Below are positions 7,960 through 16,305 of a DNA stretch of 50,222 bases, one piece after another (positions within the stretch are counted from its first letter, which is position 1; each line of letters begins with the position of its first letter). This DNA comes from Solirubrobacteraceae bacterium (lineage in GTDB: Bacteria; Actinomycetota; Thermoleophilia; Solirubrobacterales; Solirubrobacteraceae), in NCBI GenBank assembly GCA_016462625.1, contig JAEMSV010000019.1, positions 1-50,222 of the forward strand, read 5' to 3'. Both the position numbers and the translations under genes were made by a program. A model generated the notes under the pieces. The model saw only the letters and a program-made list of their open reading frames with translations, made no database searches and was not told where the DNA came from.

Positions 7960-8715
7960 ATGGCCGGTCATTCGAAGTGGGCGGGGATCAAGCACAAGAA
8001 GGCGATCGTCGACGCGCGTCGCGGCAAGCTCTTCACCAAGCTGGGCCGGGCGATCACGGTCGCCGCGAAGGAAGGTGGCGGCGACCCTGACGGCAACCCG
8101 TCGCTCGCGCTGGCCATCCAGAAGGCCAAGGATGCCTCGATGCCCAAGGACAACATCGAGCGCGCCATCGCCAAGGGCACCGGCGAGGGCGGCGACGCCG
8201 ACGCGCTCGAGCAGGTCCTGTACGAGGGCTACGGCGCCGGCGGGGTCGCGATCCTCGTCGAGGCGACGACCGAGAACCGCAACCGCACCGGCTCGGAGGT
8301 GCGGCACGCCTTCAGCAAGGCCGGCGGCAGCCTCGGTGAGCCCGGCTCGGTCGCGTATCTGTTCGACAAGCGCGGCCTGATCGTCGTCGACGGCGAGCGC
8401 TACACCGAGGACGACCTCATGCCGGCGATCGAGGCCGGCGCCGAGGACGTCTCGATCGACGAGGACGTCTTCGAGATCATCACCGAGCCGTCCGATCTCA
8501 CCGCGGTCCGCACCGCGCTGACCGAGGCGGACATCGCCCTGGAGTCCGTCGAGGTGGCGTGGCTGCCGAAGTCGCGCGTCCCGCTCGACGAGGACGGCGC
8601 GACCAAAGTGCTCCGGCTGATCGACACGCTCGAGGACAACGACGACGTCGACGCCGTCCACGCGAACTTCGACGTCGACGCCGACGTCCTCGAGCGCGTC
8701 ATGAGCCAGTCGTAG
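7960..8715 (+). CDS. yebC: YebC/PmpR-family regulatory protein
   Basis: The 251-residue protein begins MAGHSKWAGIKHKKAIVDARRG, the near-invariant YebC start, and keeps the family length. YebC proteins are known as DNA-binding regulators and, more recently, as factors that help ribosomes through difficult sequences such as proline stretches. Conserved segments include NPSLALAIQKAK, MPKDNIERAI, YEGYGAGG and ENRNRTGSEVRHAF. In many bacteria yebC is beside ruvCAB; here ruvCAB lies 6.5 kb downstream, with the acyl-CoA operon and two regulators between. Its 3' end overlaps the convergent acyl-CoA ligase gene by 17 bp. Confidence 0.96.
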   Translation: MAGHSKWAGIKHKKAIVDARRGKLFTKLGRAITVAAKEGGGDPDGNPSLALAIQKAKDASMPKDNIERAIAKGTGEGGDADALEQVLYEGYGAGGVAILVEATTENRNRTGSEVRHAFSKAGGSLGEPGSVAYLFDKRGLIVVDGERYTEDDLMPAIEAGAEDVSIDEDVFEIITEPSDLTAVRTALTEADIALESVEVAWLPKSRVPLDEDGATKVLRLIDTLEDNDDVDAVHANFDVDADVLERVMSQS

Positions 8716-10306
8716 GCAGCTCCTTCAGCTCCCGCTTGAGCACCTTGCCGGTCGGGTTGCGCGGGAGAGCGTCGAGGAAGACGATCTCCCGCGGGACCTT
8801 GTAGCGCGCGAGGTGCTCCTTGACGTGCTCCCGGCACGTGTCAGCGTCGAGCCCGCTGCCCGCCACCGGCACGACGAACGCGACGAGCCGCTGGCCGAAC
8901 TGATCGTCGGGCACGCCGAGCGCGGCGGCTTCGACGACGTCGTCGCGCGAGGACAAGAGGTCCTCGACCTCGCGCGGGAACACGTTCTCGCCACCGGAGA
9001 CGATCATGTCGTCGTCGCGGCCGTCCACGAACAGGCGGCCCTGCGCGTCGAGGTGGCCGACATCGCCCGTGGACATGCGCGAGTCGATGACCTCCTTGCT
9101 GACGTCCTTGGCGGTGTAGCCGTCCATCCGCAGCTGGGAGTCCACGAAGATCCGGCCGGTCTGCCCCTGGGGCAGCGGGGTGCCGTCGTCGTCGAGGATC
9201 GCGAGGTCGGTTCCCATCGGCGGCAAACCGGCGGTGCCGGGTGCCGCGCGCAGGTCGGCGGGGGTCGCGATCGACGCCCAGCCGGTCTCGGTCGAGCCGT
9301 AGAAGTTGTAGACGACGTCACCGAACTGATCCATCGCCCGGATCGCGAGATCGCCCGGGATGGCCGAGCCCGACAGCGGGATCATCTTCAGTGAGCTCGT
9401 GTCGTGGCGGGCGAGCTCCTCGGGCGGCAGCTGCAGGATGCGCTGGAGCATGGTCGGAACCATCGCGGCGGAGTCCACGCGGTGCGCGGCGATCGTCTTC
9501 AGCGTCTCGACCGGGTCGAACCTCCGGCGCAGGACCACGGTGACCGGCAGCGCGAGCCCGAGGCTGAAGTTCAGCAGTCCCCAGCCGTGGAACAGCGGCG
9601 CGACCACGTGGTGGATCTGGCCCGACTTGAACGGCAGGCGGTCGAGGATCCCGACGATCGCCGACAGAGGCGCGCCTTCGCGGGACGCGCCCTTCGGCGT
9701 GCCCGTCGTCCCGGACGTGAGGATCACGAGGCGGCCGCGCCCCGTGGGCGCCGCCGGGCGGCGCGCGGGGTAGGCGGCGAGCTGCTCGAGCGTCGGGCGG
9801 TGTGGCGTGCCGTCGGTGAAGCCGATCCAACGGCGGCCGGGCAGCACGCTCTCGTCGAGCAGGGCGTCGAACTCCTCGTCGCAGACGAACCCCCTCGCGC
9901 CCTCGCGGGCGAGGACGTCCGCCAGCTGGGGGCCCGCGAAGTCCGTGTTGCAGAACAGGACCGTCAGGGCGAGCTTCGACGCGGCCAGCATCGTCTCGAC
10001 GAAGGCCCGGCCGTTGCGGCAGAGCACACCGATCGCGTCGCCCTCCTTCAGACCGGCCGCGATGAACGCCCGGGCGATGGCGTCGGTCCGCCGGTCGACC
10101 TCGGCGAACGTCAGGATGCCCTCTTCGTCGATGATGAAGGGCCGGTCCGGGTAGTTCGCCGCCGCGCCGCTGAAGCCCGCGGCGGGGGAGGGGCCGAAGC
10201 GCTTGAGCGCGAGGGTCGACCTGAGCATCCGATCGACGCGCGGCTGCAGGATCCCCGCTCCGGCGAGCGCCTTGACGCTGCGCACGCCCATCTCCGCGGG
10301 ATTCAT
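8699..10306 (-). CDS. Acyl-CoA synthetase (AMP-dependent ligase)
   Basis: The 535-residue adenylate-forming enzyme activates a carboxylic acid with ATP to the acyl-AMP and then the CoA thioester. Motifs are the P-loop LTSGTTGTPKG (196-206), YGSTETGW, the hinge DGRDDDMIVSGGENV and the catalytic Lys521 in NPTGKVLKRE. The IVSGGENVFP form is usual for medium- to long-chain acyl-CoA ligases. The start is the ATG at 10306, overlapping the crotonase stop by ATGA; the open frame beyond 10306 is antisense-type sequence over the crotonase gene. It is last in the TetR-thiolase-crotonase-ligase operon, so it probably supplies the CoA esters that the other two handle. Confidence 0.93.
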   Translation of the reverse strand: MNPAEMGVRSVKALAGAGILQPRVDRMLRSTLALKRFGPSPAAGFSGAAANYPDRPFIIDEEGILTFAEVDRRTDAIARAFIAAGLKEGDAIGVLCRNGRAFVETMLAASKLALTVLFCNTDFAGPQLADVLAREGARGFVCDEEFDALLDESVLPGRRWIGFTDGTPHRPTLEQLAAYPARRPAAPTGRGRLVILTSGTTGTPKGASREGAPLSAIVGILDRLPFKSGQIHHVVAPLFHGWGLLNFSLGLALPVTVVLRRRFDPVETLKTIAAHRVDSAAMVPTMLQRILQLPPEELARHDTSSLKMIPLSGSAIPGDLAIRAMDQFGDVVYNFYGSTETGWASIATPADLRAAPGTAGLPPMGTDLAILDDDGTPLPQGQTGRIFVDSQLRMDGYTAKDVSKEVIDSRMSTGDVGHLDAQGRLFVDGRDDDMIVSGGENVFPREVEDLLSSRDDVVEAAALGVPDDQFGQRLVAFVVPVAGSGLDADTCREHVKEHLARYKVPREIVFLDALPRNPTGKVLKRELKELPTTGS

Positions 10307-11064
10307 CGTCCCTCCCAGACCGGGTCGCGCTTCTCGGCGAACGCGCGGGCGCCCTCCTGGGCGTCCTTGCTGATGATCACGGGTCCGGCGATCTGCCCCT
10401 GCTGCGCCCAGAAGTCCTCGCCGTGCCAGGCGTCGCCCTCGTCGAGCACCTGCTTGGTGGCCTGGACCGCCAGCGGCGCGTTGCCGGCGATCTGCTGCGC
10501 GAGGTCGATCGCCGCGAGCAGCGCGTCCCCCGCCGGTGTCACGCGCGAGACGAGGCCGAGCTGCTCGGCCCGTCGCGCGTCGATGGGCCGCCCGGTCAGG
10601 GCGATCTCCTTGACGATCCCGCGCGGCAGCCGCTTGGGGAGCTGGTGCAGCGCCCCCGCGACGGCGACGAGCCCGCGCCGGACCTCCGGGAGCCCGAAGA
10701 CGGAGTCCTCGCCGCACACGATCAGGTCGCACGCGACCGCGATCTCGAAGCCTCCCGCCAGCGCGGGGCCCTCGATCGCCGCGATCAGCGGCTTGCGCGA
10801 GCCGTACTGCGTGATCCCTGCGAAGCCCCGGACGGGCACCGCCGGGAACTCGCCACGGGCGAACGCCTTGAGGTCCATGCCGGCGCTGAAGTATCCGCCG
10901 GCGCCGGTTACCACCCCTACGGCGAGGTCGTCATCGGCGTCGAGCTCGTCGAGCGCGGCGGCGACCCCCTGGGTCATCTCGAGATCGAACGCGTTGCGGA
11001 CCTCGGGGCGGTTGAACGTGATGAGCTGGATCCGGTCGATCCGCTCGACGATGACCTTGCTCAT
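10303..11064 (-). CDS. Enoyl-CoA hydratase/isomerase family (crotonase)
   Basis: The 253-residue protein has the crotonase fold: NRPEVRNAFD near 17-26, the oxyanion-hole segment GAGGYFSAGMDLKAF (54-68), EGPALAGGFEIAVACDL (about 98-114) and FGLPEVRRGL. Family members hydrate or isomerise enoyl-CoA esters in beta-oxidation-like pathways. A Glu is present in PEVRRGL, but the exact reaction is not decidable by eye. ATGA overlaps join it to the upstream thiolase (11061-11064) and the downstream ligase (10303-10306), implying fixed co-expression. Confidence 0.92.
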   Translation of the reverse strand: MSKVIVERIDRIQLITFNRPEVRNAFDLEMTQGVAAALDELDADDDLAVGVVTGAGGYFSAGMDLKAFARGEFPAVPVRGFAGITQYGSRKPLIAAIEGPALAGGFEIAVACDLIVCGEDSVFGLPEVRRGLVAVAGALHQLPKRLPRGIVKEIALTGRPIDARRAEQLGLVSRVTPAGDALLAAIDLAQQIAGNAPLAVQATKQVLDEGDAWHGEDFWAQQGQIAGPVIISKDAQEGARAFAEKRDPVWEGR

Positions 11065-12578
11065 CGCGATGCCTCCGCCAGGCAGGCCGGCGTGAAGCTG
11101 CGATCGGCGCGCAGCTCGACCGTCTCTCCGAGGATGTCCGAGGCCACCATCTTCGCCATGACCTCCGGGTCGGTGGTGTGGCCGATCGCGCGCCGGCCGT
11201 CATCGAGGAGCGCGAAGAGGATCCCGTAACTCGGCTCGCCGCTGCGGTCGAAGATCAGGGTGCAGGTCTCGGCGACGCCGGCGTACTCGCCGGGTTCTGC
11301 GACCACGCGCGGAGCCGGGCGGTCCGGCTCGGCGGCGAACGCCGCGTACGGCTGCGCAGGGGGCTCGTTGCCGTACACCCCGAGCGCGTGCTTCGTCGCG
11401 TACCAGCCGAGCGCGGTTGAGAGCCCGGTGGTCCCGGCGGGCGCCTCGCGCAGCTGCCGCGCGACCGCGACGATGCCGTGCGTCGCGTAGTTGTTGCCCG
11501 GACCGCCGAAGAACGTCAGGCCGCCCGTGCACGTCAGGGGCCGGCCGGGGTCGTCGATCGGCAGGTCCAGCTCGCGCGCGGCGAGCTCGACCGCCGACGG
11601 GAAGCACGAGTACAGGTCCACCGGGCCGAGGTCGTCCGCGCGCACGCCCGCATGGGCGAATGCGGCCTCGCCGCATGCGCGGATGGCGGGGGAGCGGTGC
11701 AGCTCGCGGCGCTCGGAGAGGAACCACTCGTCGGTCGCGAACGCGCCGGCGTGCAGGAAGACCCACTGCTCGCGCGGCACGCCGAGCTCCTGCGCGACCG
11801 CGACGGAGCAGACGAGCACCGCCGCAGCCTGATCGACCTGGATGTTGGAGTTCAGGAGCTTCGTGTACGGCAGGGTGACCCGGCGGTTGCGCGGCGACGG
11901 CGTCCCGATCTCCGCGGCGCTGTAGGACGCCTGCGACCACGAGGCGGCATTGGTCGCGGCGACCTCGCTGAAGCGCGACCACAGGCGGCTGATGACCTCC
12001 TGGTGCTCATCCGGCGTGCGGCCCGCCTCGTGGCGGATCGCCTGCTCGATCAGGGGGTAGGCCATGATCGGTGCGAGCAGGCCGACGGAGGTCTCCTCCT
12101 CGGTGTTGGCGGGCCGGTCGGGCTCGAGGACCTCGTCGGCGGGGCGCGTCGGATCAGCGGCGGGCCAGCCGGGATCCTCTCCGCGCTTCATCGCCTCGGA
12201 CAGCGTCCGGAGCGCCTCGGCGCCGCAGAGCAGGCCCGCGTCGAGCGTCCCGGCCTGGATCCGCTCGCCGATCGTGGCGATCAGGACGCCCGGGCCGTTG
12301 CCGCCCTGGTTGCTGGTTCGGATCGTCGGCGCGTCGATGCCGAGCAGCTCGGCGACCCGCCCGCCCGGATTACCGTCGCCCCAGGACGCGGTCGGCACGG
12401 CGGCGATCAGGCCGACCCGCTGCAGCAGCGCGTCGCCGGCGCCGCTGTCGTCCAGCGCGCGCCGCGTCGCCGTGGCCATCAGCTGGGCGGGCTCGGTGGG
12501 GCCGTCGTCGCCGGGCCGGCGAACATGCTCGCCGAGGCCGACGATCACGGGCAGGTGGGGATCGAGAGGGGTCATCAT
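11061..12578 (-). CDS. Thiolase-like acetyl-CoA acetyltransferase (SCP2/SCP-x type)
   Basis: The 505-residue protein resembles the SCP-x-type thiolase subgroup: the N-terminal VIVGLGEHVRRPGD, TIRTSNQGGNGPGV where classical thiolases have the reactive Cys, AGLLCGAEALRT, and the C-terminal GGLTFFGGPGNNYATHGI. No Cys is seen at the usual nucleophile position, as in many of these homologues, so degradative thiolysis is uncertain. It follows the TetR gene with an ATGA overlap; two ATGs (12578 and 12575) are adjacent. The operon context suggests handling of acyl-CoA chains, possibly branched-chain or steroid side-chain substrates; that is inference. Confidence 0.85.
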   Translation of the reverse strand: MMTPLDPHLPVIVGLGEHVRRPGDDGPTEPAQLMATATRRALDDSGAGDALLQRVGLIAAVPTASWGDGNPGGRVAELLGIDAPTIRTSNQGGNGPGVLIATIGERIQAGTLDAGLLCGAEALRTLSEAMKRGEDPGWPAADPTRPADEVLEPDRPANTEEETSVGLLAPIMAYPLIEQAIRHEAGRTPDEHQEVISRLWSRFSEVAATNAASWSQASYSAAEIGTPSPRNRRVTLPYTKLLNSNIQVDQAAAVLVCSVAVAQELGVPREQWVFLHAGAFATDEWFLSERRELHRSPAIRACGEAAFAHAGVRADDLGPVDLYSCFPSAVELAARELDLPIDDPGRPLTCTGGLTFFGGPGNNYATHGIVAVARQLREAPAGTTGLSTALGWYATKHALGVYGNEPPAQPYAAFAAEPDRPAPRVVAEPGEYAGVAETCTLIFDRSGEPSYGILFALLDDGRRAIGHTTDPEVMAKMVASDILGETVELRADRSFTPACLAEASR

Positions 12579-13222
12579 GGTGCTCCGTTGACGTCGAGTG
12601 CGGCCGCGGCGGTGTACAGCCGCGTGAGATGGGCGATGAAGGCGTCGGGGTCCAGCGCGACCTCGCCCGCGGCAGCGGCGACGAGGAGTTCGGCGATTCC
12701 GCCCGAGAGGACCCGTGCGCTGAGGGCGATGCCGGCGGTGTCGGCGCGCGCGGGCATCGGGTGGATCGACAGCATGAGCCGCGCGGCGAGGGTGGCCGAC
12801 GTGCCGAGCATCCGGCTGCGGAACTGCCGCAGCTCTGGTGTGGCCATGGACTCCACGAGCGACACGCGGACCCGCCGCGGATCCTCCTGGAAGTAGCCGG
12901 CGAGCGCACCGAGCACGTCCGCAACGCGGTCGAGCGGTTCACGCCCTTTGCTGACCGCCGCGGCGAGCGCGATCCGGTCGATGTCCCCGGAGATGCCCCG
13001 GCAGATCTCGAGGAACAGCTCCTGCCGGTCGGCGAAGTGGTCGTAGAAGTACCGCTGGGAGAGCCCGGCGGTCTTGCAGACGTCGTGCACCGTCGCGCCG
13101 TCCCAGCCGCGCTCGGAGAAGACCTCCAGCCCGGCGTCGAGCAGCTGGCCGCGGCGGCGCTCGTCGCGCTGCTCGGCCGTCAGTCCGCCATAGACCCGTT
13201 CCATCCCAAGGGATCCTGCCAT
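12575..13222 (-). CDS. TetR-family regulator heading the acyl-CoA operon
   Basis: The 215-residue protein has an N-terminal helix-turn-helix (about 22-68: QLLDAGLEVFSERGWDGATV followed by VCKTAGLSQRYFYDHFADR), then a helical ligand-binding domain. It is first in an operon with thiolase, crotonase and acyl-CoA ligase genes, a common arrangement for TetR sensors of acyl-CoAs. A perfect 7-bp inverted repeat (13228-13248) lies just upstream, so autoregulation is likely. Two starts are possible: Met1 at 13222 (AAGGA 10 nt upstream) and Met7 at 13204 (AGGA 9 nt upstream). Confidence 0.9.
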   Translation of the reverse strand: MAGSLGMERVYGGLTAEQRDERRRGQLLDAGLEVFSERGWDGATVHDVCKTAGLSQRYFYDHFADRQELFLEICRGISGDIDRIALAAAVSKGREPLDRVADVLGALAGYFQEDPRRVRVSLVESMATPELRQFRSRMLGTSATLAARLMLSIHPMPARADTAGIALSARVLSGGIAELLVAAAAGEVALDPDAFIAHLTRLYTAAAALDVNGAP

Positions 13223-13227
13223 CTGGA

Positions 13228-13248
13228 ACGCATCCTTTCAAGATGCGT
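13228..13248 (-). promoter_or_regulatory. Inverted repeat, likely TetR operator
   Basis: ACGCATC - 7 nt - GATGCGT is a perfect inverted repeat 6-26 nt upstream of the TetR start codon. Its centre contains the AAGGA ribosome binding site on the minus strand. No T-run follows, so it is not a normal terminator. An autoregulatory operator is the simplest reading. Confidence 0.5.
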
Positions 13249-13269
13249 CGATCGGTGCTTGACGGTCTG

Positions 13270-14385
13270 TCAGGTCTCGCGCCGGCGTGCGCGGAACAGC
13301 CGCATCTCGCCCGAGACCCCCTTGACCCGCCGCGGCGGGAGCGACGACCACTTCCACTGGGCGCCGGCGTGCTCGCGGGCCGACTGCGTGGCGATGACGG
13401 TGCCGGGGCGCGCGAGCGCTGTGATCCGGCTCGCGCGGTTGACCGGGCGCCCGAACCAGTCGCCGCTGCGATTCAGGGCAGCGCCGTAGCCGATCCCGGC
13501 ACGCAGCTGCGGGTAGTCCTGGCCCTCGGCGTTGGCCGCGTCGACGAGCGAGAACGCCGCCTCGAGCATCGCGTCGACGTCGCCGCCGACGAACATGACC
13601 GCGTCGCCGATCGTCTTGACGAACCGGACGTCCTCGCTGACGACGTGCTCGGCGAGCTGGACGAGCCGGTCCGCGACGGCGCCGAGCTCGGTGGCGGGAA
13701 GCTCCTCGCCCAGGCGCGTGAACCCGACGAGGTCGGCGAAGCAGACCGCGACCGGCCGCGCCTCGGGGAGCATGCCCGCCTCGCGGTCGTCCGGCAGCAG
13801 CGCCTCGGTGGCGAAGATGTCGCGCAGATGCAGCCGCAGCAGCCGCTCGACGCTGGGTCCGACCAGGGGGAGGAGCGCCTCGGCGACGGCCTCCCAGCGC
13901 AGCGCGAGCTGCTCCTCGTCGTCGCCCGGTTCGAGCACAAGCTCGAGGCTGATCTGGCGCATGGCCTCGGCCGTCTGGCTGAGCGAGCGGCCGAGGACGC
14001 GGACCACGTCGAGGAGGCGGTCGTCGGAGAGACCGACATCGCGCATCCGCTTGACGTCGCGCATCGCCTCGAGGTCCTGCTCGTAGTAGGCGACATCGTC
14101 CTCGCCGCGCACGGGCAGGCCCGACGCGCGGCGGACCGAGAGGACGAAGTCGAGGTCCATGCCGGTGATCCGGGCGATGTCCTCGGCGGTGTACACCGGC
14201 ATGCCGCCGAGCGCCTGCGCGGCCAGCAGGGCGGTCAGGGTGTTCGTCGCGGCGGCCTCGCGGATCGTCTGCTCGGGCACGCCGCGGTCGGTGAGGCGGT
14301 AGATCAGGCGCCGCCGGGACGCGCGTGCATCGGGCTCGAGGCCGTCCAGCAGGTCCCAGAGGTTGTCGCGCTCACTTGCGTCCAC
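13270..14385 (-). CDS. Class III adenylate/guanylate cyclase with N-terminal regulatory domain
   Basis: The C-terminal domain (about 210-365) is a class III nucleotide cyclase. It has metal-binding Asp218 in CFADLVGFT, Asp261 in KTIGDAVM, and the transition-state pair Asn316/Arg320 in VNRASRI. Lys257 is the purine-selecting position and favours ATP, so it is probably an adenylate cyclase. The helical N-terminal ~200 residues (EDIARITGMDLDFV, MRDVGLSDDRLL) resemble the regulatory domains of soluble actinobacterial cyclases such as Rv1264. No membrane helix is seen. I chose GTG 14385 because TACGCT lies 8 nt upstream; an in-frame GTG at 14457 would give a 395-residue form. Confidence 0.88.
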   Translation of the reverse strand: MDASERDNLWDLLDGLEPDARASRRRLIYRLTDRGVPEQTIREAAATNTLTALLAAQALGGMPVYTAEDIARITGMDLDFVLSVRRASGLPVRGEDDVAYYEQDLEAMRDVKRMRDVGLSDDRLLDVVRVLGRSLSQTAEAMRQISLELVLEPGDDEEQLALRWEAVAEALLPLVGPSVERLLRLHLRDIFATEALLPDDREAGMLPEARPVAVCFADLVGFTRLGEELPATELGAVADRLVQLAEHVVSEDVRFVKTIGDAVMFVGGDVDAMLEAAFSLVDAANAEGQDYPQLRAGIGYGAALNRSGDWFGRPVNRASRITALARPGTVIATQSAREHAGAQWKWSSLPPRRVKGVSGEMRLFRARRRET

Positions 14386-14393
14386 GTCCGCGC

Positions 14394-14399
14394 AGCGTA
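14394..14399 (-). promoter_or_regulatory. -10 box (TACGCT) for the cyclase gene
   Basis: TACGCT on the minus strand lies 8 nt before the GTG at 14385 and supports that start over the one at 14457. Confidence 0.45.
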
Positions 14400-14431
14400 C
14401 GGGCCCGATCACGCGGCACGGTGACGATCCG

Positions 14432-14437
14432 TAATCT
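14432..14437 (+). promoter_or_regulatory. -10 box (TAATCT) for the TetR gene
   Basis: TAATCT lies 37 nt upstream of the ATG at 14475. It would give a leader of ~31 nt carrying a GGAGG Shine-Dalgarno at 14460-14464. No clear -35 is visible. Confidence 0.4.
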
Positions 14438-14474
14438 TCCGGGTTCGCCGACCCCACGCTGGAGGATCCACCGC

Positions 14475-15173
14475 ATGGCCGCAGGCCCCGTCGCCCGACC
14501 CGAGCAGGCCGCGCCCGAAGCGCGGCCGCGGCGTCGGCGCATGAGCGGAGCCGAGCGCCGCAGGGAGATCCTGACGTCGGCCATGGAGGTCCTGGCCCGC
14601 CAGGGCTACCACGCCGCCTCGATCGACGACATCGCCCAGGCCGCGGGCGTGTCGAAGGCGCTGATCTACGAGCACTTCGACTCGAAGGAGGCGCTCAAGA
14701 ACGCGCTCGTCGAAGAGCACGGCGGCGAGCTGCTGCGGCGGGTCGCCCAGGCGGTCGATGCGACGGATCCGGCCGACCAGCAGCTCTACGCCGGCCTGGA
14801 CGCCTTCTTCGGGTTCGTGCAGGAGCGCCAGGTCGCGTGGGCGATGCTGCACCGCGACGCCGTCGAGGTCGGCGTGCACGACGCCCTGCGCGCGATGCAG
14901 GCGGGCGCGATCCACATGGTCACCACCATGTACGAGTCGGCGAACGGCGGCGCGCTGCCCCACGAGCGCGCGGAGATGCTGGCGCAGATGCTGACCGGCG
15001 GCACGCAGGCGCTCGCGACGTGGTGGCTCGACCATCCCGATGTGCCGCGGCGGCAGGTCGTGGAGGCGGCGATGGAGTCGGCGTGGGTCGGCCTCGAAGA
15101 GCTGCGCGGCGGCCGGCGGTATCGGCGGCCGGGCAGCGGGCGCGCGGTCGAGCGCCGCGCGCACGTGCACTAG
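14475..15173 (+). CDS. TetR-family transcriptional regulator
   Basis: The 232-residue protein has a basic N-terminus (RPRRRRMSGAERRREIL) leading into a TetR helix-turn-helix: AMEVLARQGYHAASIDDIAQ followed by AAGVSKALIYEHFDSKEALK. A helical ligand domain follows. The start at 14475 has a GGAGG Shine-Dalgarno 10 nt upstream, one of the few strong ones in the window. It is divergent from the cyclase gene across 89 bp and may regulate that gene, itself, or ruvC downstream. Its ligand cannot be read from sequence. Confidence 0.9.
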   Translation: MAAGPVARPEQAAPEARPRRRRMSGAERRREILTSAMEVLARQGYHAASIDDIAQAAGVSKALIYEHFDSKEALKNALVEEHGGELLRRVAQAVDATDPADQQLYAGLDAFFGFVQERQVAWAMLHRDAVEVGVHDALRAMQAGAIHMVTTMYESANGGALPHERAEMLAQMLTGGTQALATWWLDHPDVPRRQVVEAAMESAWVGLEELRGGRRYRRPGSGRAVERRAHVH

Positions 15174-15220
15174 ACCGCCGAACGCGAAGGCATCCGGTCG
15201 TCCACGCAGAATCCAGGACG

Positions 15221-15718
15221 ATGGTCGTCCTCGGCATTGATCCCGGCACGGCGAACACGGGCTTCGGCGTCGTGCGCAGCGGACGTGCGCTCGCGGCGCT
15301 CGACGGCGGCGTGATCGTGACGTCGTCCTCGTCCGCTCCTGAGCGGCGGCTCACCGAGATCCATGCGCGCGTCGCCGAGCTGATCGCCGAGCACGAGCCC
15401 GACGCCGTCGCCCTGGAGGACCTCTACTTCGGCCAGAACGTCCGCAGCGCCTTCGCGGTCGGCCAGGCCCGCGGCGTCGTCATGCTCGCGGCGGGCCAGC
15501 ACGGATTGCCGTGCACGTCCTACACGCCGCAGCAGGTCAAGAGCGCGGTGTGCGGCAGCGGCCGCGCCGAGAAGGACCAGGTGCAGCGCATGGTCCAGTC
15601 GCTTCTGCGGCTGAGCGAGCCGCCACGCCCCGACCACGCCGCGGACGCCCTCGCCGTCGCCATCTGCCACGTCAACCGCGGCCCGGTGGCGGCTGCGCTC
15701 CGTGGAGCCATCGCGTGA
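15221..15718 (+). CDS. ruvC: Holliday junction endonuclease RuvC
   Basis: RuvC cuts Holliday junctions after RuvAB branch migration. The 165-residue protein has the RNase H-like catalytic set: Asp7 (GIDPGTANTG), Glu66 (ALEDLYFG), His139 and Asp142 (PDHAADALAVA). The His version is also found in Thermus RuvC. YTPQQVKSAVCGSGRAEKDQ is the DNA-contact region. It is first in ruvC-ruvA-ruvB, with a GTGA overlap to ruvA. An AGGA lies very close to the ATG. Confidence 0.97.
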   Translation: MVVLGIDPGTANTGFGVVRSGRALAALDGGVIVTSSSSAPERRLTEIHARVAELIAEHEPDAVALEDLYFGQNVRSAFAVGQARGVVMLAAGQHGLPCTSYTPQQVKSAVCGSGRAEKDQVQRMVQSLLRLSEPPRPDHAADALAVAICHVNRGPVAAALRGAIA

Positions 15719-16305
15719 TTGCGCTCGTCCGTGGCGAAGTCGCCGTCCGGCGGCCCGACCACGTCGTCGTCGACGTCATGGGGGTCGGCTACCTGCTGGC
15801 CGTCTCGTCGCACACGCTCAAGCAGGTCCCTGCGATCGGCCGGGAGGTCACGCTGCACACGCACCTGGTCGTCCGCGAGGACGCCATGGCGCTCTACGGC
15901 TTCGCCACCGAGGAGGAGCGCGAGCTGTTCCTGATGCTCCTCGGCGTGCAGTCGGTCGGCCCGAAGATGGCGCTCGCCGTGCTGTCGGGCGGCGCGCCCC
16001 GCGAGCTGGTCGCCACCGTGGCGGCGGGCGACGTCAAGCGCCTCACCGCGGTGCCCGGGATCGGCAAGCGGACCGCGGAGCGGATCGTCGTCGAGCTGCG
16101 CGAGAAGGTGGTGCCCGACGTGGGTCCGCTCGTGGACGGCGAGATCGTCGTATCGCGCGGCGGCGACGACCCGCGCTCCCTCGCGCGTGACGGGCTGCTC
16201 GAGCTCGGGTTCACCGCCGTCGAGGCGGAGAAGCTCCTGGCCGGAGCCAGCGGAGACGCGCCCGAGCAGCTCATCGCGCACGCCCTGAAGGCCGCCCGCT
16301 CATGA
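15715..16305 (+). CDS. ruvA: Holliday junction branch-migration subunit RuvA
   Basis: RuvA binds the four-way junction as a tetramer and loads RuvB. The 196-residue chain has the N-terminal OB domain (MIALVRGEV to [12 protein letters not shown]), the double helix-hairpin-helix ([18 protein letters not shown] and [20 protein letters not shown]) and the C-terminal RuvB-contacting domain ([19 protein letters not shown]). The GTG start is inside the ruvC stop (GTGA) and the end overlaps ruvB by ATGA, so all three are translationally coupled. Confidence 0.97.
   Translation: MIALVRGEVAVRRPDHVVVDVMGVGYLLAVSSHTLKQVPAIGREVTLHTHLVVREDAMALYGFATEEERELFLMLLGVQSVGPKMALAVLSGGAPRELVATVAAGDVKRLTAVPGIGKRTAERIVVELREKVVPDVGPLVDGEIVVSRGGDDPRSLARDGLLELGFTAVEAEKLLAGASGDAPEQLIAHALKAARS

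Noticed and set aside
7044..7961. N-terminal extension of the phosphomannomutase frame
   Set aside because: The extra ~300 codons are antisense to the epimerase gene; family homology starts at 7043, where a TACCAT box also lies.
9404..11095. 563-codon open frame on the plus strand across the ligase and crotonase genes
   Set aside because: Spans two well-supported minus-strand genes and has no recognisable domain; open only because of high GC.
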